Assembly (NCBI GenBank): GCA_002329245.1
Contig: DCTG01000002.1
Coordinates: forward strand, 14,325 to 21,441
Origin: Clostridiales bacterium UBA1446
GTDB taxonomy: Bacteria > Bacillota > Clostridia > Oscillospirales > Oscillospiraceae
Reading direction: 5' to 3'
DNA: 7,117 nucleotides
Both the position numbers and the translations under genes were made by a program. Below, piece by piece: positions 1 to 6,611 of this stretch (position 1 is its first letter; each line of letters starts with the position of its first letter). The notes beneath the pieces are model-generated. The model ran no database searches. It had not been told where the DNA came from and saw only the letters and a program-made list of their open reading frames with translations.

Positions 1-307
1 TCCCCGCCCCTACACGCCGTACTATGTCCCGAAAAACGCCGAGGGGATCCCGGTGGATATTCGGAAGGTAACTCCGAAGACGGGCGACGGCTGTATTCGC
101 TGCATGCTGTGCGCGCGTGTCTGCCCCATGGGCTCCATTGACTTCAATGACCCCTCCCGGATGACGGGAATTTGCATCAAATGCGGCGCCTGCATCAAAC
201 TTTGTCCGCAAAGCGCAAAGTATTACGACGATGAGAATTATCTGTGGCACAAGCGGGAGCTCGAAGAAAAGCTTACCACCCGGCGGGAACCGGAGTTGTT
301 TTTCTAA
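1..307 (+). CDS. 2[4Fe-4S] ferredoxin domain protein, C-terminal part (EFR1-like flavodoxin/ferredoxin), 5' end outside window
   Basis: The reading frame is open from base 2 to the TAA at 305-307, so this is the last ~101 residues of a longer protein. A GTG at 53 could be read as a start, but the frame continues upstream with sensible sequence (PRPYTPYYVPKNAEGIP), so I treat the gene as truncated by the window edge. Two complete CxxCxxCxxxCP clusters are visible (CIRCMLCARVCP and CIKCGACIKLCP). Each should bind a [4Fe-4S] cluster and carry low-potential electrons in the cytoplasm. The C-terminal tail (KYYDDENYLWHKRELEEKL...EPELFF) resembles proteins in anaerobic Firmicutes in which a flavodoxin-like domain precedes the ferredoxin. 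That N-terminal half would lie outside the window, so the EFR1-type assignment is inference. The ferredoxin fold itself is secure. The gene runs convergently towards the LysR gene. Confidence 0.88.
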   Translation, partial: PRPYTPYYVPKNAEGIPVDIRKVTPKTGDGCIRCMLCARVCPMGSIDFNDPSRMTGICIKCGACIKLCPQSAKYYDDENYLWHKRELEEKLTTRREPELFF

Positions 308-345
308 GGCTTTTCCGGCCGCGCAATAGAAATTACATATTTCCG

Positions 346-405
346 ACCTCCCGCTTCTTAGCACGCGGTTTCCAGACCCGCGGCGCGATGGCGGGAGGTT
401 TCTTT
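346..405 (+). terminator. Probable Rho-independent terminator of the ferredoxin gene
   Basis: A perfect 9-bp inverted repeat (acctcccgc at 346-354, gcgggaggt at 391-399) encloses a smaller cgcgg/ccgcg stem at 364-368/378-382. It is followed on the plus strand by tttcttt. The minus-strand side has no T run, so the element points in the direction of the ferredoxin gene, 39 bases after its stop. The 36-base enclosed segment is long for a classical terminator, hence moderate confidence. Confidence 0.5.
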
Positions 406-459
406 ATCGGCAACAGCCATTGCCGCCTATCGTTTACCTGTTTTTCTTTGGTAAAAGGC

Positions 460-494
460 AACCGGCAGACAGGATTAGCACACGTCTGCCGGTT
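460..494 (-). terminator. Probable terminator hairpin for the LysR gene
   Basis: A perfect 11-bp GC-rich inverted repeat (aaccggcagac at 460-470, gtctgccggtt at 484-494) has a 13-base loop. Read on the minus strand it is followed by gccttttacc, a short T run. Read on the plus strand no T run follows. It lies about 75 bases past the LysR stop codon. The weak T tract makes intrinsic termination likely but not certain. Confidence 0.5.
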
Positions 495-567
495 AACTGT
501 CCTAAAAGGCCGTGAAGAAGTCCCCGCTTTTTCTTGTTTGCAGGATTGACAAACAAATGCGATGGTT

Positions 568-1461
568 TTACTGTTTCTTTCCGTAAAGCGTCTGAACAAC
601 TTCCAAAAAATGCTTGGCGGACGGGTTTGTCAGCTTTTTCGGCCAGACGACCACGTCCGGGCTCAACGAATCCTCTCCGGGAATCTCGATAAAGACGACG
701 TTTTCGGAATAGGAAATTTTACGAATTGCATCCGGAAGGATGGAAATTCCAAGCCCCGCCCCTACGGCAAGCACAACGGCTTCCACCCGGTCGTACTTGC
801 AGATAATGTTCGGCTTATAATTGTTCACACGACAGACTTTTTTAATCATCCTCGCCAAAGGCGGGCTTTCCGTCTCCGATATCGAGATAAAGCGATCTTT
901 TTTCAGGGCGGAAAAATCCGGTTCCGCTCCCGCCATAGGATGGTTTTTGGGAAGCACGAGACAGAGCCTTCCTTTATTTGTAACGAGCGTCTCAAACGTC
1001 TCCCCCTGCGGCACCATGTCCTGCTTTGCAAAATGGAAGTCAAATTTCGATTCGTTCATCTGAAGCGTCTGTTCCCGGGCCGACGTCACGGATATATCGA
1101 CCAATATGTTGGGCCACCGTCTTACAAACTCTCCCAGGCAGCTGCAAAGTATTTCGCTGGAGGTCGGAACCGCGGAGATGGAGATGCTGCCCACATATCC
1201 TTCTTCGATCTGGCGCATCTGGATCGACGCTTCTTCCGCAAGCTCCACCATTTCCGTGGCATATGGAAGAAACTGCTTCCCGGCTTCCGTCATCGCGACG
1301 CTTCGCTTTGACCGTACGAACAGCTGGCATCCGAGCTGTTTTTCCAACTCGTTGATATGATGGCTAATCGCCGGCTGGGTAAGGCCGTTGCGCCTTGCCG
1401 CCTCCGAAAAATTCAACGTCTGCACAACGGATATAAAATAGCGCAATTGTTTGATATCCAA
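568..1461 (-). CDS. LysR-family transcriptional regulator
   Basis: This is a full-length LysR-type regulator of about 297 residues, the usual family size. The N-terminal winged helix-turn-helix is clear (DIKQLRYF, then FSEAARRNGLTQPAISHHI and the wing with TEAGKQFL). A linker helix follows, and then a two-lobed periplasmic-binding-like effector domain from about residue 87 (GSISISAVP) to the end. I chose the TTG at 1461 because it gives the family-typical beginning M-D-I-K-Q-L-R-Y-F and sits 8 bases after an AAAGTGAG ribosome-binding-like sequence. The longer GTG start at 1470 would directly abut that sequence. LysR proteins usually bind near their own promoter and a divergent target. Here no divergent gene lies next to it: the upstream neighbour is the 3' end of another minus-strand operon. 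The target and effector therefore cannot be inferred from context. Autoregulation is plausible from the palindrome at 1573-1593. Confidence 0.93.
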   Translation of the reverse strand: MDIKQLRYFISVVQTLNFSEAARRNGLTQPAISHHINELEKQLGCQLFVRSKRSVAMTEAGKQFLPYATEMVELAEEASIQMRQIEEGYVGSISISAVPTSSEILCSCLGEFVRRWPNILVDISVTSAREQTLQMNESKFDFHFAKQDMVPQGETFETLVTNKGRLCLVLPKNHPMAGAEPDFSALKKDRFISISETESPPLARMIKKVCRVNNYKPNIICKYDRVEAVVLAVGAGLGISILPDAIRKISYSENVVFIEIPGEDSLSPDVVVWPKKLTNPSAKHFLEVVQTLYGKKQ

Positions 1462-1544
1462 AACCAACACTCACTTTCAGTCGCATCGCAGTTTGTGCTT
1501 CATCCGCCCTTCCGCAATGCCGGAAAATACAGTCAAGTATCGAC

Positions 1545-1573
1545 ATTATACCGCACTGATTTATAAAAGTCTA
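1545..1573 (-). promoter_or_regulatory. Candidate sigma-A promoter of the LysR gene
   Basis: On the minus strand a perfect -10 box TATAAT (1550-1545) is preceded by TAGACT (1573-1568, 4 of 6 matches to TTGACA) with a 17-base spacer. Transcription would start near 1538, giving a leader of roughly 77 bases before the TTG start. Confidence 0.6.
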
Positions 1574-1593
1574 TTATCCTATTCGGACATAAT
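1573..1593. promoter_or_regulatory. Candidate LysR-type operator (T-N11-A palindrome)
   Basis: The sequence is ATTAT, 11 bases, then ATAAT, i.e. a dyad of 5-bp arms with the T-N11-A layout known for LysR-type regulators. It borders the -35 box of the LysR promoter, with its centre about 45 bases upstream of the predicted transcription start. That position is compatible with autoregulation. AT-rich dyads of this size also occur by chance. Confidence 0.35.
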
Positions 1594-1718
1594 GTGACAA
1601 ATTAATAAGTTTTTTCTTGTTATATCAGCCTAATCCGACAGCGTTCCGGACAAAACGACTCTCGAAAAGATATGCAAAACCGCCCTTTTTTAGCGGACAA
1701 CCGAACTTAAAATGCGCA
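1594..1718. other. Intergenic stretch between the LysR promoter and the operon terminator
   Basis: No gene is supported here; the short open frames lack start signals. On the minus strand a second copy of tgtccgct (within 1691-1700) repeats the terminator arm and could pair with it as an alternative fold. It is followed by a run of A residues and a small ccgc/gcgg hairpin ending in TTTT. Confidence 0.5.
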
Positions 1719-1752
1719 GCGGACAGGAACGAAAATCGACGTCCCTGTCCGC
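1719..1752 (-). terminator. Terminator of the methyltransferase/GH3/HD-GYP operon
   Basis: A 13-bp inverted repeat (gcggacaggaacg at 1719-1731, cgtccctgtccgc at 1740-1752) with an 8-base loop lies 26 bases after the HD-GYP stop. The one non-Watson-Crick position becomes a G-U wobble in RNA from the minus strand but an A-C mismatch in RNA from the plus strand. This supports transcription in the operon's direction. A short T run (gcattttaag) follows downstream. A weaker second hairpin with a TTTT tail lies near 1678-1697. Confidence 0.65.
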
Positions 1753-1778
1753 AAAATCCGGCCGGATGGAGAAGTGGA

Positions 1779-4304
1779 TTACGACGCGCAAGTCTGCTCG
1801 CCCGCATTCACCAAGATCGATTCGCCGGGGATAATTCTGCCTGCATTCACAAGCTCGATAAAAAGCTTTACCAGCTTGGGATCGAACTGTTTTCCCGCCT
1901 GCTTGTCCAGTTCCTCCAACGCATAACCGACGGTAAAAGCCTTTTTGTAGATTCGCGCGGATATCATGGCGTCAAATGAATCCGCAATGCACAAAATCCT
2001 TGCCAAAAGCGGAATATCTTCGCCAGCAATCCTTCTGGGATATCCCTTCCCGTCATATCTTTCGTGATGTCCCAGTACGGCGGGTATCACATAATCCAAG
2101 CTGGGAAGATGGCGGATAATACTGATGGAGCTTTCCACATGTCCCTTGACGATCTCGTATTCCTCTTCCGTCAGCCTGTCAGGCTTGTTCAGAATTTCTT
2201 CCGGCACGCCGATTTTTCCGACATCGTGGAGCAGCGCCGCCTGACGAACGATCTCCACGGTATCCTCGTTTAAGTTGAGGGCTCTAGCAAGACAGGTGGA
2301 ATAATACTCCACGTTCTTGGAATGACTGAAGGTATAGTGGTCTTTGGTGTCAATGGCCGCGGTGAGCGCATAAATGGTGGATTCATACCCGGAATAAATA
2401 TTCTCTTTCCGGATCTGTTTGTTTATCTTGCGTCCCTCTTCCAAATGCGTCCCGGCTGAGTAAACCATGATCGCGTTCTTTCCGCGGCTTTTCACCTGAT
2501 AGACAGACATATCGACATTGCTGATAAGCTGCGCAAGCGTCGTTGCGCCGTATGGAACCGAACAGATGCCGATGCTGAGGGTCAGCGGCATCAGGGAATC
2601 CCCAAACGAATTCTTATTCATTTCCATCACTTCGTTTTTAATCGTGACGGCAAGATTCTTGGCCGCAAGCACGTCGATCATCGGCAGGACGATCGCAAAC
2701 TCCTTTCCGCTGTATCGCCCTACATATCCCCGGTTCCCCGTGCAGGCCAAAATAATCTTGGCTATTTTCTGAAGCGCGATATCCCCTTCCTTGTTCCCGT
2801 AGAGCTGATTGTAAAGCTTGAAATCGTCGATGTTCAGTATGATCAGTGTCAGGCAGCCGTTATCCTTATTTTTTTCAAACTCCTTGCCGAGCACTTCAAA
2901 AAAGTACTTCCTGTTCAGAAGGCCTGTCAGTTCATCCGTTCTGGCCTCGACGCAGGCCCTCTCATACAGCATGGAGTTTTTAACCGCAATGGAAGCAATC
3001 ACGCCGACGGAGGACAAAAAGTTCAGATCGTCCTGGTTCAGAGGTTTTTTCTTCTCTTCCGACAGCATAATCATTCCGACTAAACTATCGTCGCCCTTGA
3101 GCGGAATTATGCAGTCAATTCCCAATGCCTGCATCCGGTCTTTCTCTTTTTCCCACATGGAGCGGTACGCTGCGGTGCGCCGGAATTCCTTCAGGATCAG
3201 ACATTCGCTGTTATCAGACAGCCATTGGACAATCGGATTGTCGTTGTCTAAGAAAAAGTTCTTTTCGTCTAGGCAGCTGCTGCTTCCGGCGATCGTAAAG
3301 CCGTTTGCCTGACTGTCCGCAAGACAGATATAGACCTTTTGCGTGGCAATGGTATCCGATATGATCGAGATCAATTCACTCAGAATCTCGTCGATGATGA
3401 GCGTTTTCGAAACGCTTGTGCTGAATTTCTTCAGCTGCTCCGCCTTCAGGATTTCTTCCCTGACAAAAATATGGTCAATAAAGCTTCTCAGAATCAGAAA
3501 TATCACTTGAACGGAAATGGTAAACAGTACGGCGATCAAAATATTGGAGGAAACGGTTGGAAAACTGTTTTGGATCAGCTTTTCAATCTCAGGAAAGAAA
3601 TTGACTAAGAAAAACAGCGCGATTCCGGAAGAAAGCGCGTAGCAGTTGCTTCTTGATATGAGAAGGGTAAGCCGGAACAGATGCCGCATGTACATGGAAT
3701 AAAACAGGCAGGAGGCAAAAATAACGCCCGATAAAATATCCAGCGGGATCCCGATAAACGGCGGGAACATAATGAGAATATTGCCGACCAACAGCGCGGT
3801 GATACCGACTATGATGGGTATAAACTTGCTTGCCTTGATCACCTGCATGAGCGAGCGAATGACCACGAGAAGGCATAACACGAAAAGAACGATAACCGTC
3901 CAGGTCGGGTGATATACAAAGGTAACGTCTCCGTTCTCAAGCGGTACTACTTCGGGGCACTTGAGAAAAAATCCCGTTGCAATGTTGACAATATTGACCG
4001 CAAGCAGGAGAAGGGCATAGATTTTGATTTCCGCGGAAACGCCTTTTCCGATATAGTGGTTGATAAATCCGAGCAGTCCGATCGGGAAGAGGAGAAGACC
4101 GAAAAGCGAAACATCATACCAAACCTTGACGCCCGGAAACGCTTGCATGCGCATCAGGAAGGACCCGCCCGTCCAGAGCACCATAAGAAGGAGCATCCAT
4201 AAAAACGAATTGATCAGGCTGTTTCGTTTCGACGCAAGAAACGGCAGCCCCATCAGAATATAGCAAAGAAGAGCAATGATTGGAATGTAAATAAAACTGC
4301 CCAT
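1779..4304 (-). CDS. Membrane-anchored GAF / degenerate GGDEF / HD-GYP protein, predicted c-di-GMP phosphodiesterase
   Basis: Predicted length is 841 residues. Residues 1-280 hold about nine hydrophobic segments (for example IYIPIIALLCYILMGLPFL near the start), resembling the multi-pass sensory region in front of some histidine kinases. A GAF-like domain follows (~290-445), then a GGDEF domain (~452-610) and an HD-GYP domain (~640-825). The HD-GYP half looks intact: H661, H693-D694 in LLHDVGKIG, H722, HHERYDGKGYP at 746-756, and D775. It should therefore hydrolyse c-di-GMP on the cytoplasmic face. The GGDEF half is probably not a cyclase: the signature reads SGKEF (532-536), and the first metal-binding Asp of the usual LDID motif is Asn491. 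It may serve as a GTP or regulatory domain. The frame is open upstream to 4424, overlapping the GH3 gene, but I chose ATG 4304 because TAGGAG lies 8 bases before it. ATG 4310 would leave only 2 bases. It is the third gene of the operon and has its terminator just downstream. Confidence 0.92.
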   Translation of the reverse strand: MGSFIYIPIIALLCYILMGLPFLASKRNSLINSFLWMLLLMVLWTGGSFLMRMQAFPGVKVWYDVSLFGLLLFPIGLLGFINHYIGKGVSAEIKIYALLLLAVNIVNIATGFFLKCPEVVPLENGDVTFVYHPTWTVIVLFVLCLLVVIRSLMQVIKASKFIPIIVGITALLVGNILIMFPPFIGIPLDILSGVIFASCLFYSMYMRHLFRLTLLISRSNCYALSSGIALFFLVNFFPEIEKLIQNSFPTVSSNILIAVLFTISVQVIFLILRSFIDHIFVREEILKAEQLKKFSTSVSKTLIIDEILSELISIISDTIATQKVYICLADSQANGFTIAGSSSCLDEKNFFLDNDNPIVQWLSDNSECLILKEFRRTAAYRSMWEKEKDRMQALGIDCIIPLKGDDSLVGMIMLSEEKKKPLNQDDLNFLSSVGVIASIAVKNSMLYERACVEARTDELTGLLNRKYFFEVLGKEFEKNKDNGCLTLIILNIDDFKLYNQLYGNKEGDIALQKIAKIILACTGNRGYVGRYSGKEFAIVLPMIDVLAAKNLAVTIKNEVMEMNKNSFGDSLMPLTLSIGICSVPYGATTLAQLISNVDMSVYQVKSRGKNAIMVYSAGTHLEEGRKINKQIRKENIYSGYESTIYALTAAIDTKDHYTFSHSKNVEYYSTCLARALNLNEDTVEIVRQAALLHDVGKIGVPEEILNKPDRLTEEEYEIVKGHVESSISIIRHLPSLDYVIPAVLGHHERYDGKGYPRRIAGEDIPLLARILCIADSFDAMISARIYKKAFTVGYALEELDKQAGKQFDPKLVKLFIELVNAGRIIPGESILVNAGEQTCAS

Positions 4305-4312
4305 TTCCATCA

Positions 4313-4318
4313 CTCCTA
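4313..4318 (-). promoter_or_regulatory. Ribosome binding site of the HD-GYP gene, containing the GH3 stop codon
   Basis: On the minus strand TAGGAG contains the TAG stop of the GH3 gene (4318-4316) and the core of a Shine-Dalgarno sequence, 8 bases before ATG 4304. This decides the start of the HD-GYP gene and suggests translational coupling. Confidence 0.7.
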
Positions 4319-5923
4319 AAACGTTTCCTGAACCCTCAAAAAATCGCTGATTTCGGCAACCGGAGGGTTGATCCTGCGCGGCTTGCGCCCCACAAGCCTC
4401 TGATACTCCGCGAACGTTCCGCATCGAACAATGCTGATTTCCAGAGGTTCTATGCCCAGAAGACGCTTAAGATCGTTGTAGTCGCTGTCAACATATTTAA
4501 AATACACCTTCAGGTGTTCCCGAAGGATTTCGCTGCTGATCGCATTGGAAGTGAGCGCTTCCGGCTGAACTTCCACATACATGTGGAAGAACGGCTTGTT
4601 GTTTTCCGTAAACTCCTTCGCGGCAAACCAATCCAATATGGGAAGCCCGGACAGTTCCACGACGTTTTGAATCGAGTTTTCGGTAATCCGCGTAAACCCC
4701 CCGATATCGATGACATCGGGAACGCGGTCCAAAAACCGGAAGCGCGGTATCTTCGTTTCATCCTCCCTGCTGGAAAGGCCGACACACTGGTAAAGATCTC
4801 CCACCCGGTAACGCATAAAGGCGCCGCCCTTGAAAACGGAAATCACCAGCTCGTATTTTTCACCCGGTATGACCTGATCCATCAGCAGTGTTTTCGGCTG
4901 ATACGCTTTATCCTCGGCGCTCCGATTCATTTCTCCTTCCGGAATGAATTCATAAAAGCAGGTATCCGGAAAAAAGTACATGCCGTTTTTGTTCCAGGAC
5001 TCCACGCCGATGATGCCGGGCTCCGTACCGGCAAATATCTCCATGGGACGGATTCCCCACAATTCCTGAAGCTCATCCTTGTAGCAGGCGTTGTCCGTTC
5101 CGGCGCATACGAACGCTTTCAGCTTGAAAATATCTTTTGGCAATATGGCCCGTTTCTCTTTTCTGCTGCGTCGTTTTGCCCGCAGAATTCGAAACAGCAT
5201 CCCCGGCGAAAACTTGAGCTCAAAGTCCCTCTTTTCGGACGACGGTTCGCTGCCGGAAGCGGAAAAAGACTTGCTGATATAATAGGCGACGCTGCCCATG
5301 CTGAAGAAAAAGTCTATCCCCTTGGCAAGCCCCATCTGAAAGCCCAACTTATTCCTTTGGCTGAACGACAGCTTCTCCGCTTCCCGAGTCGGGGGCAGAA
5401 ATTCGAATCCAATGATATCCTTCAATGCCGGAGGAATCAGACCCGTGATATACGGAAGCGGGGCAAACCCATAGAGCACCTTGTCCGATTCGCTGAAGCT
5501 GAACTTCCCTTTCTCGGCCGCCGTACAGAGTATCATGCAGGAAATGATGTTGTTTTTAAAGTTCTCCAGCATGCTCTTTGTATAGGGCGCAAGTTTAATC
5601 GGATGAATTCCGCCTTCCCAAGTCGTCTGCAGCCAGATCACCGGCGGCTCGGGAAGCATTTCACTCTTTTTAAACAACAGAATATCGGCATAGTTGCCGT
5701 ATGTAGTCAAGGGAACCTGATTTCTGAACGCTTCAATCGATTTCGGATTTTTATTCCCCAATATGCTGCGCCCAAGCGGACTATTGCTCCAGATCCCAAT
5801 CTGCTCTGACATCAGCCTGTTTTGGATTTTCATGTAGTCCTGGATATCAAGATCCAAAAAACCGCAGTACTCCTGCCACAGTCCTTCATAGTCACGTTTT
5901 TTCAGTCTTTCCTTCAGATTCAT
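4316..5923 (-). CDS. GH3-family acyl-adenylating enzyme (auxin/jasmonate amido-synthetase-like)
   Basis: The 535 residues match the usual length and order of the GH3 family, ANL-type enzymes that activate a carboxylic acid with ATP and, in plants, couple it to an amino acid. Visible family features are: the N-terminal helical part with FRNQVPLTTYGNYADIL (66-82); a motif-2-like IFAGTEPGIIGV (296-307); YRVGDLYQCVG (372-382) followed by PRFRFLDR and DIGGFTRITE (the adenylate-binding hinge region); and a C-terminal lid with GRKPRRINPP, whose lysine could be catalytic. The phosphate-binding loop is unusual: where the family has a Ser/Thr-Gly-Thr motif this protein reads TTWEGGIHPIK (100-110), then APYT. 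Activity could therefore be altered. A polybasic patch lies at 249-258. ATG 5923 is preceded by AGAGG 11 bases upstream, overlapping the stop of the methyltransferase gene. The substrate cannot be predicted. Bacterial members are poorly characterised. Confidence 0.88.
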   Translation of the reverse strand: MNLKERLKKRDYEGLWQEYCGFLDLDIQDYMKIQNRLMSEQIGIWSNSPLGRSILGNKNPKSIEAFRNQVPLTTYGNYADILLFKKSEMLPEPPVIWLQTTWEGGIHPIKLAPYTKSMLENFKNNIISCMILCTAAEKGKFSFSESDKVLYGFAPLPYITGLIPPALKDIIGFEFLPPTREAEKLSFSQRNKLGFQMGLAKGIDFFFSMGSVAYYISKSFSASGSEPSSEKRDFELKFSPGMLFRILRAKRRSRKEKRAILPKDIFKLKAFVCAGTDNACYKDELQELWGIRPMEIFAGTEPGIIGVESWNKNGMYFFPDTCFYEFIPEGEMNRSAEDKAYQPKTLLMDQVIPGEKYELVISVFKGGAFMRYRVGDLYQCVGLSSREDETKIPRFRFLDRVPDVIDIGGFTRITENSIQNVVELSGLPILDWFAAKEFTENNKPFFHMYVEVQPEALTSNAISSEILREHLKVYFKYVDSDYNDLKRLLGIEPLEISIVRCGTFAEYQRLVGRKPRRINPPVAEISDFLRVQETF

Positions 5924-5934
5924 GCCTTTTATAA

Positions 5935-5940
5935 CCTCTA
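5935..5940 (-). promoter_or_regulatory. Ribosome binding site of the GH3 gene, containing the upstream stop codon
   Basis: The minus strand reads TAGAGG. Its TAG (5940-5938) ends the methyltransferase gene, and AGAGG serves as a Shine-Dalgarno sequence 11 bases before ATG 5923. The same stop-in-RBS arrangement recurs at the next junction of the operon. The 11-base spacing is longer than ideal. Confidence 0.5.
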
Positions 5941-6537
5941 TCTGTTCTTGATTGCGCCAAGGACTTTCAGAATGCTTTTTCTGTTTGGAAAGAGAAACGG
6001 CACTTCTTTTTTATAGGCGTCGTAATCGGAAAACGTCCTTGGAAAACTCCAAATATCCTGAAAAGCGGCATACACGATATTGCAGACGCTGCAGACAAAG
6101 GAATAAACCGCAAGCTCGCGGCCGGGGAACAGCAGGCTTAAAAACAAATAGAAACCCGCAAACCAAAGTACGCCTGGGTGCCGGCACATGGCATAAAGAC
6201 CCGTTCTGCAAAGCTGGGAGGGGTTTTGCTCCGAAAGATAGGTTTTTTGAAAAGGCAGGGCAAAAAACAACGAATAAAACAGTATCACGCAGCATAGAAC
6301 CGCCGGGGCAAGATAGACAAGGTTAACGGATCCGGCTGTATAATTATCTACAATCTGAACGGATGTATTAATAATTATCAGGACAACGCCAAGTAAAAAA
6401 AAGGAACGGAATATGCGTATCCTCCACAGGATTCCATTTACATCATAGAGAATAAAAAGGAAAAACGGCAGGATAGCCCATATTATGTTCACTGGAATCC
6501 CGTCCCCTCTTCCGATGGATCGGACTAAAGTGCACAT
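5938..6537 (-). CDS. Membrane methyltransferase of the isoprenylcysteine carboxyl methyltransferase-like family
   Basis: This is a small, very hydrophobic protein of 199 residues with about five membrane segments (roughly 17-34, 43-63, 73-95, 122-138, 142-160). The family signature is visible: GLYAMCRHPGVLW (113-125), equivalent to the Y-x-x-x-RHP-x-x-x-G motif. Near the C-terminus is the tail FSDYDAYKKEVPFLFPN (169-185), like the FGEEYRxYKxxVPxFIP tail of these enzymes. Members transfer a methyl group from S-adenosylmethionine to lipophilic or prenylated substrates at the membrane. The substrate here is unknown. The start is uncertain: ATG 6537 gives a charged 15-residue extension. GTG 6492, which has GGGGACGGGA just before it, would begin at MNIIWAILPFF directly with the first membrane helix. 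It is the first gene of the operon, 14 bases from the GH3 gene. Confidence 0.78.
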   Translation of the reverse strand: MCTLVRSIGRGDGIPVNIIWAILPFFLFILYDVNGILWRIRIFRSFFLLGVVLIIINTSVQIVDNYTAGSVNLVYLAPAVLCCVILFYSLFFALPFQKTYLSEQNPSQLCRTGLYAMCRHPGVLWFAGFYLFLSLLFPGRELAVYSFVCSVCNIVYAAFQDIWSFPRTFSDYDAYKKEVPFLFPNRKSILKVLGAIKNR

Positions 6538-6591
6538 TGAACTTTCAGCCGCCTAAGAAAACGAAGCATATATTTTACGACAATTGAGTGT

Positions 6592-6597
6592 ATTATA
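6592..6597 (-). promoter_or_regulatory. Candidate -10 box of the three-gene operon
   Basis: The minus strand has a perfect TATAAT at 6597-6592, which would start transcription near 6585, about 48 bases before ATG 6537. No good TTGACA lies 16-18 bases upstream; the best is TAGAAT, 3 of 6. The -35 position falls in the left arm of the palindrome at 6612-6639, so the promoter may depend on an activator or be blocked by a repressor bound there. Confidence 0.5.
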
Positions 6598-6611
6598 ACA
6601 TATCGCTTGGT

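Larger units (their letters stand above)
308..567. other. Intergenic stretch between convergent genes, rich in hairpins
   Basis: No convincing gene is present. Besides the two terminator candidates there are two smaller inverted repeats: cggcaa/ttgccg at 408-413/420-425 with a 6-base loop, and ttgtttg/caaacaa at 534-540/550-556 with a 9-base loop. Frames open on either strand here lack ribosome binding sites and recognisable protein features. The stretch is best read as 3' untranslated and terminator sequence for the two convergent genes. Confidence 0.6.

Noticed and set aside
562..1311. A 249-codon open frame on the plus strand
   Set aside because: It is antisense to the well-supported LysR gene, and its composition (Arg, His, Phe rich) is typical of a shadow frame.
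4305..4424. N-terminal extension of the HD-GYP protein up to 4424
   Set aside because: It overlaps the end of the GH3 gene, has no hydrophobic or family-like sequence, and the TAGGAG ribosome binding site fits ATG 4304.
4514..5809. A 431-codon open frame on the plus strand
   Set aside because: It lies wholly antisense to the GH3 gene, has the low-complexity Arg/His/Phe/Leu-rich look of a reverse-frame shadow, and shows no family motifs.
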